DNA of 64,000 bases from Dallia pectoralis (lineage: Eukaryota; Chordata; Actinopteri; Esociformes; Umbridae): NCBI GenBank assembly GCA_029465975.1, contig CM055728.1, positions 21,164,133-21,228,132 of the forward strand, in the 5' to 3' direction. Numbering within the stretch: position 1 is the first letter of the stretch; every line of letters starts with the position of its first letter. The notes beneath the pieces were generated by a model, which did no database searches, was not told the DNA's origin, and saw only the letters and a list, made by a program, of their open reading frames with translations. The translations under genes were made by a program, and so were the position numbers. Below are positions 11,944 to 24,200 of the stretch, in pieces.

Positions 11944-12997
11944 TTTCTAACATACCAATTTGGTTCACAGAACCAAGTTTACATTAGTATTATTCAATGA
12001 TGTGATGATGAAAAAAATAGTGGAATTTAAAGTGTTACGTAAACATTACATAGAATACTGTCTGTGGACAGCCTCCCAAAAGATTTGCATTGGTAAAATT
12101 ATGTTATCTTGGGGTTGATCCTTTTAACGTGATTCACATTAAGCAAGTGCAACTTCCAGACGTTCCAGTACACATAACCATACCTAAATGTGCATATTGT
12201 CCACAAGGCATAAAGCAAAACACTAACAACACTCATTAAAGATACAGTACATGCTTGCACTTTTTGCTTCCAAAACAGAGGACGTTAGCCAAGTAATTCT
12301 AAAGACTAAAATAAAATTAAATGTCCTAAGCTACTCAATGGCTGAATCAGGACTCTGCTGTCATGGTAACCCAGGCAAGTTAAAAAGTGCAGTGGAAGTC
12401 TAAATTGTCCGGCTGTGTGGAAAACAGAGGGAGCGGGCGTGGGCAAAGTGGGCCCCCTGCTGTGGACCAAGAGGACAAACGGGGTTCTGGGGTGGGGGAA
12501 CGAGAACGGGTGGATTTCAGATGAGTTTAGTCACAGTAACTACAGCTTTCTAGCCGGGGATGTCACATTCTTGTTGCAAATCACATTTTCTTGCCCTGAC
12601 AACCAAGGCTCTGCCAAAACACAAAAAATTAAAAAAAACAACTCCAAAAATAGATTGAGGAGATTGAAACACTATTCTAACAGTGAGATTAAGAGACGTT
12701 AAATACAAACCTGCTGGATAAAGACAAAGAAAAACTTGATAATCTTACATTTGCATAAAAATAATACCATAATAATTTTCCCTCAAACTATGGCCAAAAA
12801 CAGATGTTCTATTGCTTTACGCTATTACCCGCAACCAGAGTGTAATACAGTCATTCATAAATTCCTATTGAAAGGCAACCAGAGAAACAGCCCTGAGGCT
12901 TTTGATAAGGTGTCATATTATTGTGGCCACCAGAGGTCTCAAGGCTCCACTCAGTGGAGATTGAAGGTCTAAGTTCAAATGAGAATTAGTTAAGATC

Positions 12998-13020
12998 AAA
13001 ACACACACACACACACACAC
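12998..13020. repeat. CA microsatellite
   Basis: About eleven CA dinucleotides in the putative UHRF1BP1 3' UTR. Confidence 0.95.
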
Positions 13021-13584
13021 GGTGTTCTGGACTCGTTAAAGGTTCTCACTAAGATCAAGTTACACTGCGAAACAAGTCTAAGTAACATTAACCAAATCTG
13101 ACTTACAAAAAAACAAATGTACAATTAATAAATAAAAATACTTTAACAGCTACGTTCAAATGATATTTTAGAAATATGGCTCACAAATGTGTAACTATAC
13201 CACCAACATTAAACGACACACAAAACTACCATTGTGGTTAGTACAAAGACTTCAAAGTGATTCCGAAATAATCGAAAAGTACACAGCGGAATACAACACA
13301 TTTCAACATTACTATAAATAAAAGCATAAATATTGTGTGTATATTTGCAGAATAGGATTCATTATCTGCATTGGTTGATCTGATGGCTGTGTCCTTTTAG
13401 TTTGTTTGAGATGGGAAGACGCAGAATTTGACGCAGAATTAGCAAAAATCATGGAAGAATAAAAGCCATCAAAATACCAGTGCATTTCATCAACGCTGGG
13501 TTCTTAAACAGGTGCTACTAACCTTAGATTAATATACCACAATTCTTTACCTGTACCTGAAAAATGTGGCATAGAAGAACCCAT

Positions 13585-14232
13585 ACAGGTATACATATAT
13601 ATCAATGGACCATATCAATGGACAGTGAGGTATAATACCAATATACAAATGAACCATATAGAATAGAATAGATTATATATAATATTGTCAGTTGTACAAC
13701 TGAATGCCTTCAACTGAAATGTGTTCTCTGCATTTTACCCAACCCTGAGGTGCAGGGGGCAGCCCTAATCAGTTACCTGATTTGACTTCCACGTCACGGC
13801 GCCCGGGGAGCATTTTAGGGTTAACTGTCAAGGACCCTTACCCTAACCACTAGGCCACCTTGACGCCCCAATGGACAGTGTGGTGTACCAATATATAAAT
13901 GGACCATATCAATGGACAGTGAGGTGTACCTATATATAAATGGACCATATCAATGGACAGTGAGGTGTACCTATATATAAATGGACCATATCAATGGACA
14001 GTGAGGTGTACCTATATATAAATGGACCATATCAATGGACAGTGTGGTGTACCTATATATAAATGGACCATATCAATGGACAGTGAGGTGTACCTATATA
14101 TAAATGGACCATATCAATGGACAGTGAGGTGTACCTATATATAAATGGACCATATCAATGGACAGTGAGGTGTACCTATATATAAATGGACCATATCAAT
14201 GGACAGTCAGGTGTACCTATATATAAATGGAC
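13585..14232. repeat. 41-bp minisatellite, interrupted by a SINE
   Basis: Unit TGGACCATATCAATGGACAG plus TGAGGTGTACCTATATATAAA, 41 bp. About nine near-identical copies run from 13870 to 14232. Degenerate copies also lie at 13585-13655, on the other side of the SINE at 13663-13869. The homogeneous right-hand block suggests recent expansion. Confidence 0.92.
13663..13869 (-). mobile_element. tRNA-derived SINE
   Basis: On the minus strand the element starts GGGGCGTCAAGGTGGCCTAG and contains TGGCCTAGTGG, an exact match to the RNA polymerase III A-box consensus (TRGCNNAGYGG). It then has a body with GTTAACCC and CCTGCACCTCAGGGTTGGG and ends in an AT-rich tail (TATATATAATCTATTCTATT). The body resembles tRNA-derived SINEs common in fishes. 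A clear B box was not seen. It sits inside the 41-bp minisatellite. Confidence 0.65.
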
Positions 14233-15214
14233 CATAGCAAGTGGTAATACATTTGTACTAATCTAATGCCTAGCAATAAGGGACTTTTATAGGGTCAACT
14301 CAGGACTGTATCCAGGCACGTCATTGGCAGTGTATAATGTACACGGCCCATGAACCCAACCAGTTAGCATACTATTGCTATTCTAGGGCATTCCCTCATT
14401 GGATCAAAAAGCATATGTCATCTGAACATTCAACCAACAACACTAATGTAGTTTTACAGTAACAACAGTTGTTTTTTTTCTATGTTTGACCTGATGCCTG
14501 AGTACTGTGACCAGATACTATGACACATAAACAGTCAAATGGAGGAGTGAGGAGGGGCATGTCTGGTGCTCCTTTTGAAACTGCACTACTATTTCTCAAT
14601 TTAATACACAATGGCCCTAAACAATGTTACAGAGATGCATATAAAGTACCAGGTTTTTATAAATATCAACATAATCTACTAAACATTAGCAAGCAACTTG
14701 AAGCTTATAGATTTTTGTAAGCTCATACGCCAACAGTTCTACAACACTAGTGGTTTTCACACAGCATGCCTGACAGTCAATCAATTGTACAGTTAAACAT
14801 CAGACGACTTTACTATACTAACTGTTCTCTGGCAGTGAGATTTAGTGCATTTAGAGTCATTTTGACATGTGTTTTTTTAAATTAAAAACGATTGATGGCC
14901 ACTGAAATGGAGCACAAAAGTAAACGTACAATTCTCTGGTGGTTTAAATAAAAAACTAGGTGTAAATGTTTCTTCTTGTTTATGTACGGAAAAAACAGAT
15001 ATAGATTATAGAATAAAAGTAGTACCTGTTATGTACCTCAGAAAATACAAAGTGACTTCAATTGCCCTCCTTGTTATCTTGGTTATTTGGAAATTGTCTA
15101 ATTGCCTGGGTTCCAAGGAAGCCCACGTTGTTCAATCATTTCATTCAGTTCCTTTACTCCATAATTCATACAGTGCCAGAAACTCGCCCTCTGCTGGCTG
15201 GAGGAGTGAAGGGG

Positions 15215-18200
15215 TCACCGGTCAAACGTGGGGTTGTACTTCCTGACCTCCTGGAGGAGACGGTCTCGATCAGTGAGGGCTTGAGAAAGGGCTGACTGCA
15301 CCTCTGATAGCTGGGACTCCAGGGACGGACTCTGAAGGGAAAACAGAAGAATTTGATTCCATTTCACGAATAAATATAACTTAAGTCTGCCGGGGTAAGT
15401 TGTCAAATATCCTTCCGACTATTAAAACGAATTTTTTTTTTGACTGTCTCTGTCTAACTACAAAGTGAAAAATGACTAAAATCGGCAGACCCCAGCCCTC
15501 TGTGGAATGGCACACCATGTCTGTTTATTGTTTTTGTAGTCTTCTCCAAAAATGTCTAATAAATTATGGGTCCAAAATCGAATGTGACGTTCATAGGAAA
15601 GTGGTCTGCTACCTCAGGACACCATCAGGGTTTCCTGACACCATTTCCTGGTGCAGTTTTGGAGCGGAAGACCAACAGCGTAATAGGCATAATGTTTTGG
15701 CTCATTAGTGTGTACATTATTAACCCTTTGATAAGCTGCAGACTTATGAGTGCATGAACACGCGAGGTATGGGTGTACAGCATGGGAGTAGACGTTTGAA
15801 AGCTCATACCAAGACCTGCTGCTGTGGAACAGGACAAGAACTGTCTGACAAGACCCGTCGTCCTGCACCATCTGAACAGTGTCTGGAGGCCGGGCCTTCA
15901 CCGCCTGCAAGAGCGACAATACATACTGCGTTTAGAAATACGGGGAACTGCTATTACACACGATTCAAGCAGTGAGAGAGAATTATTGTGATTAGAGTAA
16001 TACTCAAACATGTCTATTAATCACCTCGGATTGTTAACAGGCCATCGTCAGAGCGCTCCAGAACCACCTGGTCCACGGTGAAGGTGACAGGTTGGGGCTG
16101 TGGGGCCGTGGGGTAAATCCTTGGCCCATCGTCCTTTGATAAGAGGAGACCACACTGGTTAGTTCCACAGGCAGGCAGTCATTCAGTCTCCTATGGAGCA
16201 CTGTTGGGGTCGTACTGAGGAAATACAGACTACATTATGAATAACATTAGATGGCCGTGGTGTCCCCATGACAACAGCTGACCTTCAGAGTGATGGTGAC
16301 ATTGTCCAGGTGGACCCTCATTGGCTGGATGTCAGCGCTGAGCTCGTCCTCCAGGAAGGGACCGAGAGTGGCCAGGGTGGATGAAAGGAGCTCCGCCTGA
16401 CAGCCCTGCACACCCAGCTCCAGGTGACCCACCAGGGCGGACAGGGCACCGTGCCGTACAGCCGAGGGACCCATCTCCACACGCATGCCCACGACTGGCG
16501 CTACCCTGCTGCCCTGTCTCCGGCTCGGGTCAGACCCGCCTGGAGCTTACAACATCCCAAAAAAAAACATTCAGCTTGATGGATGCTACAGTCACGAAAT
16601 AGTATGAGAAAGTACGGAGGCAATGTGTTACTGAATTACAAGGCTTGGCCTTTCTCTGTAACTTGCAGTTACCTGGCACCAATCCAGCCAGCAGGTCGGA
16701 GACCTTGGCGTTGCCCATCTGTCGGGGGGTGAGATCCTGGGCCTCAGCTGCCAGCACCAGGTCCCCTCCCTTCATGTCCACCACGCAGGCTGCCCCAGTG
16801 AGCAGCAGCACCAACACAGAGGCCTGCGGGGATGACACCCAGTCACCCTCACCATTCAGCACTGCTGGACGTACTGACACAATGACCCAGAATCCCTTGC
16901 AGTGCCGACAACACCTCCCCTGTCCGTTTACGTACGCCGAGACTCACCGTGTCTGGTGCCATGTCCTCGATGCTCTGCGACAGAGAGCTGCTCAGGTCAG
17001 CCAATGAGCCCTCCTCTGTCCCCTGGGCAGAACTGGCCCCGCCGGCCCCGGGGCCCGAGTTGCTGTTGGGTCTTGTCATGGACTCCACGTCAGACTCTGA
17101 AACCAACACGACGCCAGGAGTCAACCTCTTACTCATGGTCGAACTTAAGACAGCTGGATTTGTTTTCTCTTGCTTTATTTTCACATGCTCTGTATTCTTT
17201 GCCACAACGTTCGGCTGTTGTCCAGCGTGGATAGTGTTTAACAGATCAAATGTTGGGGAGTTACCGTCCATGAGGAGGACAAAGTTGTCGCTCATGTCAC
17301 TGTCCACTGAGAGACGGTCATCAGGCAGACTTCCGTCCAGGATGGCGCTGTCAAATGACTGTTGTGAGAGAGAGTCTTTCATGGACTGTAACCTCAGACT
17401 GGCCAATGGCGAGCCCTCCTCAGAACGCTGCTCCCTACACAATCACAAGCATTTGGGTGAGTTATGTTCATTCACACTAACAGATCCACAGATCTATGCA
17501 TACATGGACTTGACCAACCCGATCCCAATGGGATAGTGAGAAACTTACTTGGCCTGTGGATAATGGGAAACTTACTTGGCCTGTGGCGAGAACAGCTTGC
17601 TCATCCCGGACCCGCGACTCATAAAGCTAAAGGCGTCTTTGGTGATGGAGAACGCCCCTTTAGTCAGGTCCAGGGAGGCACTTATGGCGTTATTGGTGAC
17701 ATCCTTGGTGGCGTTCAGGGCGCTGGACAGTTCTCCCTCCAGGCTGAAGGTGGACGGGTCCCTGGAGATGAGAGCCGAATGCTGTTCAGGGGAAAAGGGA
17801 GGAGAGGGGACAGGCCCACACCTCTCCTTCTGGGTGGCCTCCCCCTCCATACCCTCTACTGCCTCACACGCCTCCTCCACCACACCGTCCACCTCCTGGT
17901 CAGGGGGTGGGGAGCTGTTGACAGTGCCAGGTCCGTTTCCAATCCCGCTGTCCTCCAGAGGGCCTGGTGACGTGGCCTGGTGGACGGGGGAGAGGTCCGG
18001 GTCTGTCAGGCTGGCGCTGTCGGACCCAGGTGTGTGTGACTCCTCTTCCTCAGGCTCAGTAGCGGCTGGCGGTAGCAGCAGTCCCAGCTCAACAGAGTCC
18101 ATCAGGAGGGCCAGGCACACGGTGGGCGGGTCGGCCTTCTGGCCCCGGGCCTCCTTAGCATCTCTGATGTCCCGACCCAGCTCGCCCCCCAGCCGGGCCA

Positions 18201-21200
18201 TGGTGGCCTTCAGTCGCAGCAGCGCCACATACTGGTAGTGGTTGAGCCACACCCGGACCGGTGTAATGGCCTGGGCCAGGAAGTGGATGGAGGCTACTAC
18301 AGGATCGTCCTTCCCCTCCTGGTTGTGGGTGTCCTGCTCTGAGGACACATGGTTTGAACACACAGGTCCAGTGTCACTGGGAGACGAGACCAGGAACCCA
18401 CCCTTAAATGCAGACGGACGACACATCCATACAGACATGGTGAACGGCTCCACAAAGGGGTGAGCTTTGCCCCGGTTGCTTTTCCGAGCCCCTTCAAAGC
18501 TCACGGACAGACGGGAGAGACTCAGGGACCAGACGTCCTGGGCCTGGAGGGGCCTTCTCTCGGACCTGGGCTCAATCTCCAGGGAGTGCTGGAGGAAGGC
18601 AGAGGGCAAGGGGAGAAAGACGCTCTGATCTCTGGGGAAGGAGCCGGGGGAAGGGGACTGGAAGAAGGGGCAGGCGGAGAAGCTGCTGTAGGTGGTGTTA
18701 AGATGGGCCCGGGTGCCGTGGGGGGAGTGACGGGTATTACTGAGCACTGTCTGCGGGATGACAACACTCAGGGAGTGGGGTCGGTCCTGGTGGTCCATGA
18801 TGGTGGACTCCAGGGGAATGATCAGCTGCAGACGGGAAGGAAACAGTCAGTTACTTAACACCAACCTAGCAATAACCTCAACGCCATCATGGGCCGCAAT
18901 AACCTCAACGCCATCATGGACCACAATAACCTCAACGCCATCATGGACCACAATAACCTCAACACCATCATGGACCACAATAACCTCAACACCATCATAG
19001 ACCACAATAACCTCAACGCCTCAGGTTGCATCATGTCCGAATTCAGCGTTTCATGTAAGTAAGAGACAAAAACTAATCATAAAGACGCCCGCCAGAAGCA
19101 AACTGTATACCCCAAAATATAGAGCAGTCCTGGAGGGCAGACATTTTAATCTCAAAGTGATCTAATAAGCTGTGGTACCCTAATGCTAACTGGGACACCG
19201 ACTGCAGTGACACAGTTCTCTCCTTCATCCTGACAGCACGGCCCATTTAGCCAGTCTCACCTTAATCTGGGCTGCGTCCATGCGGATGTCCCTGTGCTCC
19301 TCTGCCTTGCTGCTGTCCTGGAGGTGGTAAAAGGCTTTGACCTGCTCCAGGGTGCGTAGCAAGCCTCTAGAGAACAGGTTGATCCACAGCAGACTGGCTG
19401 GGTCCATGCACAGCCGTAGGCCATTCAGCTGGGCATACAGGTTGGTGTTGGGGACTGGGGAAGAGGTATTCAACTTTGTAAAATAAACGTAGAAACAAAT
19501 ATATTGAAACAAATGTATTTTTACTCTTTCTGTGTTGAGAGGTTTATTTGTATATATGATGATGTTTGGAAAACAATAAATAAGCCAATAACTTGTTAAT
19601 AAATGTTTTGCATTTGACGACTGGAATAAAGTTATGTGGGTATCATTAAAACAAATATATATATATATATATATATTTGGCTACTGTGCCATAAACCCCT
19701 AGTGACTGGCCTACTGCTATGATCTAGAAGAAATAAACTATGGTGAGAGGGTTATACTGAATGGGAAACCCAGAAATGTGCATACTGAAGTTACACTGAG
19801 TCAAGAATTTTCTGTGCTCTGGGATAAATTGTCACATGAAAATTAGAATGAAGTAAACCAGTTGGTACGCACAAACTATTAACAGCTGGCACGCTAAGCA
19901 GAGCAACAGGTTGAGGGCAATGACGTCTAAAATAACACCTAATTCCCCCTGCTTATCAGCTCTGCTTTCGTCAAATTTGGGGCTTTCCTTTGTTTTTAAA
20001 GGGGAAGGCCGATGACATCATTATTGCAATTAATGACAACTTGCTTACATTTTTTTAATTTAAAATCAATTGCCTCAAGAGAAACATGGACTGAAATCAT
20101 TTATTTGATAAAAATATATTCGAACAATCTAAAAATACAATTGTTTGAGGAACTGTTTCAATTTATCTTTCAAAGAAATATGTCAAATACATGTCAGAAT
20201 TATTTTCTTCAAACGGACCATTCCATTGAATGAACTGAAAATCCCAGAAACCCTAGTAATTTTGTGTGGATTTATGTGAGGAATCACTTCAAATACATAT
20301 AACAGTTAGCTCATACCAGGCAAGCCAGGGTTGTCAGGAAAGTAATATTCTGTGAATTCCAGGTGGATGGCAGGAACATTATCTGCTAGATTCAGTGCCT
20401 TGCGGTTACAAGATAATAAGGACTGGGTCTTCTTGCTGTGGCGTCCCCCTGTAGACACCTGTGTGGGGGCGGCAGGGGTGTTGAAAAAGACTTCTGAAAG
20501 TGAAACTATGATACCGTGGTTCAGTACTAAATATATAGCCTCAGATGAGATTGGACGAAACATCTCAAAAAGGGGAACCTTTTGTTTTGTGAAAGTGAGA
20601 CATTTTTGTCAACTAAACCTCAATTCTACCATGGCTGTTATATCTAGACTACCGTTCAAAAGTTTGGGGACAACAAGGACATTTAGAAATGTAAAAAAAT
20701 TAATAAGCACATTTCCTGTCCTTTAGAATAACATCAAATCCGTCAGAAGTATAGTGTAGACATTGTTAATGTTGTTTCTGACTTTTGTAGCTGAAACTTG
20801 TACATAGGTGTACAGGAGCTAATTATCAGCAATAACCAGCCCTGTGTTCCAACTCGTAGTGTTGCTAATGCCAGTTTGACATCTCTAAATGACCCCAGAC
20901 TATTGACTGGTTGAGTACATTGGCAGGGTTTTCTACAAGTTGAGGGTTCCCCTCCTTCCTCTGAAGTATTAACTAGAAACTAGAAATACAGTTTAAAGGG
21001 ATCTATTCTGCAAACTTAGAAAATCACCTACATATTTGGCTGCGTGTCCGGGAATTTTAATTAGGCGCCCCTGGAAACACCCAAAAAGTTTTAGTAGTAA
21101 CATTTTACTTCAATGTTCATCTACATCTCCTTGTGTGCACGTGTTAAATTAACCTCTCTGTTTGTTGTAGCAAAACAGTACAACCCTGTTCAAGGAAGGC

Positions 21201-24200
21201 TAGCAGTGCATAGTAATGTCTCGTTGTCACTTCTCTGTGCAACTTGCTACACATTCAATGTCTCGCCATTTAAGGTGTCAACACACTGAGAAGACGTCAA
21301 CACAGACGACAAACCAAAGGAAGCTTAAGCAGACGTGGCTGCGGAGAGGCCTCAGTCTTACCTGATGGATATCTAGGTCGTCAATTCGTACCACCACACA
21401 GCTTGAGCGGAGCCTCTTCAGAGTGTTCCCCTGGGGAGTCGAGTTCTTCAACGAGCTGGGATTCTTCTCTGGGGGGCTGGATTTGGGGGTGGGCTGTCCG
21501 TCTGTGTCAATAATAATTGATATGATGTTGTTCTACTAGTTACAGGTGGTTCTGTTGGTGGATCAGATCCCTCCTACAGTTTGAGATCCGGGTAGTGTGT
21601 CTGTTTTGGGACTCTCACCGTTCGCCCTCTTTGCGGGGGAGTCTTTGGCCTGGTTGGGGGGTTCAGAGTGGGGACCGGGTATATCTGACAGCTCCACCCT
21701 CCTCTGGAAGTCCTGCAGTAGCCTGCTGGCCCACTGGGCTCGGACCTCCATTGCCCCACAGTGATGCTCCCAGTGCTCACAGCCATCCCCTGCATATCAT
21801 ATAGAGATCATGTATTAGGATTATACAGTAGAATTCAGTGCAATACCAATTGTATTTAATCTCTAAAATATAAGAGGGCGGACAAAGTAGATCACAATTA
21901 CAAACCCAGAGGTCTGACATATGGCACATTCACTGAGTTGTAATGTAATGGGCAGTCTTCTTGAGGGAGTCATTGGCTCTGATATTTGCTCTGCATGGTC
22001 TTATAACGGTGAAGGAATATGGGTCCATTTGATAGAAACAAACACTGTTTCCTCATGACGTTCCAATAATTCAGGATGTTAATGAGCTTTTATAAACACC
22101 AGGTTGACATCAAACACCTTCCATGGTCTCTCCTGTCACCAGATCTGAACCATTATGGGAGGTTCTGGTGTACAAAGAAGACTTCCACGTTTTTTATTCT
22201 TATCCCAATCCAAAGAACTAGATGCTTTTCATTATAAAGTGTGGGTGGTACAATACAATATCCCACTACACACAGTGGAGGACTGGTACAATACAATATC
22301 CCACTACACACAGTGGAGGACTGGTACAACACAATATCCCACTACACACAGTGGAGGACTGGTACAATACAATATCCCACTACACACAGTGGAGGACTGG
22401 TACAATACAATATCCCACTACACACAGTGGAGGACTGGTACAATACAATATCCCACTACACACAGTGGAGGACTGGTACAATACAATATCCCACTACACA
22501 CAGTGGAGGACTGGTACAATACAATATCCCACTACACACAGTGGAGAACTGGTACGACAGCATGACAAGAAGAATTGGGACTGTTTATGTTATTACGTTA
22601 TTAGTGTTCGTATCATGTTAAGGGTTTCCGTTATTTTGTCCAACCTGTCTGCAAAACATAACTAAACTTAAACTTCCAAGTATTAATTTTTAACAATCCG
22701 GAATTTTCACTAAATGTGTAACGGACCAGGAGTTCTCATGAAGTAGACAGCTCTGCAAGGGATTATGGGGCTTTAAATACTACAATCGAGGAATTCCATC
22801 CATTCAGGCTATTAGTTGCATGCCTGAATAGAAATTCAGGTTTTAGTGGAGGCGCTAAACACAGCGTGGACAGTAATATGAGCTGTAATTCAAACAAATA
22901 CAGTAGTGATAGTGTTTAGACAGACAGGAGAAAAGGCAACCTCACCAGGCCGGTGGATGGGATAGTAGTCAAAACCCAGCTTGCGGAAAGTCAGCTGCAT
23001 TGCACCCTGGGAACCTGGAGTCGGAGGTTCATCTGTGTGACATGACAGGTTAGAGGTCAAAGGCTTTGTTCACTGATGGCAACAAAGTTGTACTCTTTCA
23101 GATTGTATGAGTGAATTTGTTTAAATTCAAAAGCAATATGAGAACCAAAACGACGACTAGATATCTTTGGGCTGTAAAACTACTTGGTCCCAGCTTATGG
23201 GGCAGTTGTTTGCACAGACATTTTTTGGGGTGTCTGTGGAACTAACCAGGGTCAGAAGAGGAGCTGTCGTTGCATATGTGCAGGTCCAGGCGAGAGATGA
23301 ATGTGTGGTAGGAGGACTCTTTGACATTGTGTTGATCGAAGTACTGGTCCAGGGTACTGGGTACACCCCCGCTGGGAGACGGCGATGAATTAGTCCATAG
23401 ACTGTGGATACCAGGGGACGGGGGTGCAGTCTGAAACACAGGATCGTACGTCAGTATTTCTACTGTACCCTGTAGACCAGCCAGTCTGAACCAACACCAG
23501 AAACGGTCAATAAGTGCAGCATCACATCAGAACCCAGTGAGTCACTGCTTTGCAGTAGAGCTGCGCCGTTGCAACCAGGAGTTCAAAATCTGGTCTCGAC
23601 GATACCGACAGATCCTGAGTATCTCGCAGAAGCTATGTCAGACAGAGCTCATGTTGTATCTCACTCTAGCGACTCCTTCTGGTGGTTCGGGAGAATGCAA
23701 GCTGTGCGTTCTCTTTCGAGAATGCATGCATCGGCAAATACTTTTGGCTTGAGTGAGCAGTGTGATTAGAAGAAAAGCAGCTTGGCAAGGTGTGCATTGG
23801 AGAATACCTCTTTGCCAAACCTGTTGGGAGTTGCTGCAATGAGGAAGGCCAGAAGTGTAAATTGATATTTTTCTTCAGGAAGACAAAGAAGCCCTAAAGT
23901 GTATATCAACAAACAAAAACTATGTTTCTGATTTTACTATGATACTATGTAACAAGATGAAATGTTTGTCTGATTTATCAATATGCAGAGAGCATGGCAG
24001 ATATTATGGGCCCATGAGGCAAATGTATTTTGTGTTAGGAGGGACCTATGTAGAAAATGTCGAAGCCCAACACAGGGTGAAGGGGGCATAATCGTTGAAG
24101 TTAAATGGCATGAGGCAGAACCGGTATAGAAGGAATAAACCAGGAGAGAAATCACAGCAATAAGTGACAGCTGTAGGCACTGTATTCATGTATTCATGAC

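Larger units (their letters stand above)
11944..15214 (-). other. uhrf1bp1: Probable long 3' UTR of UHRF1BP1
   Basis: No exon is visible here. It contains a CA microsatellite (12998-13020), a 41-bp minisatellite and a tRNA-derived SINE, all listed separately. It is assigned to the UHRF1BP1 3' UTR because of the lack of nearer minus-strand poly(A) signals; part could be intergenic. Confidence 0.4.

Noticed and set aside
15614..15919. Reading exon 20 of UHRF1BP1 in the frame VKARPPDTVQ
   Set aside because: Exon 19 ends in phase 1, which gives the frame GGEGPASRHC instead; only that frame joins in phase to the last exon.
16949..18858. Long plus-strand ORFs (up to 220 residues) opposite UHRF1BP1 exons
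   Set aside because: They are antisense shadows of the GC-rich exons 14-18; the minus strand encodes conserved protein with proper splice sites.
20317..20487. Alternative acceptor for UHRF1BP1 exon 12 at 20487 (TTTCAG|AAGTC)
   Set aside because: It would put the exon out of phase with exon 11; the acceptor at 20458 (CACACAG|GTG) keeps phase and matches the conserved VST start.
22155..22665. Overlapping forward ORFs of 126-147 residues
   Set aside because: Products of the 38-bp minisatellite in UHRF1BP1 intron 9; each copy shifts frame, which is why all three frames are open.
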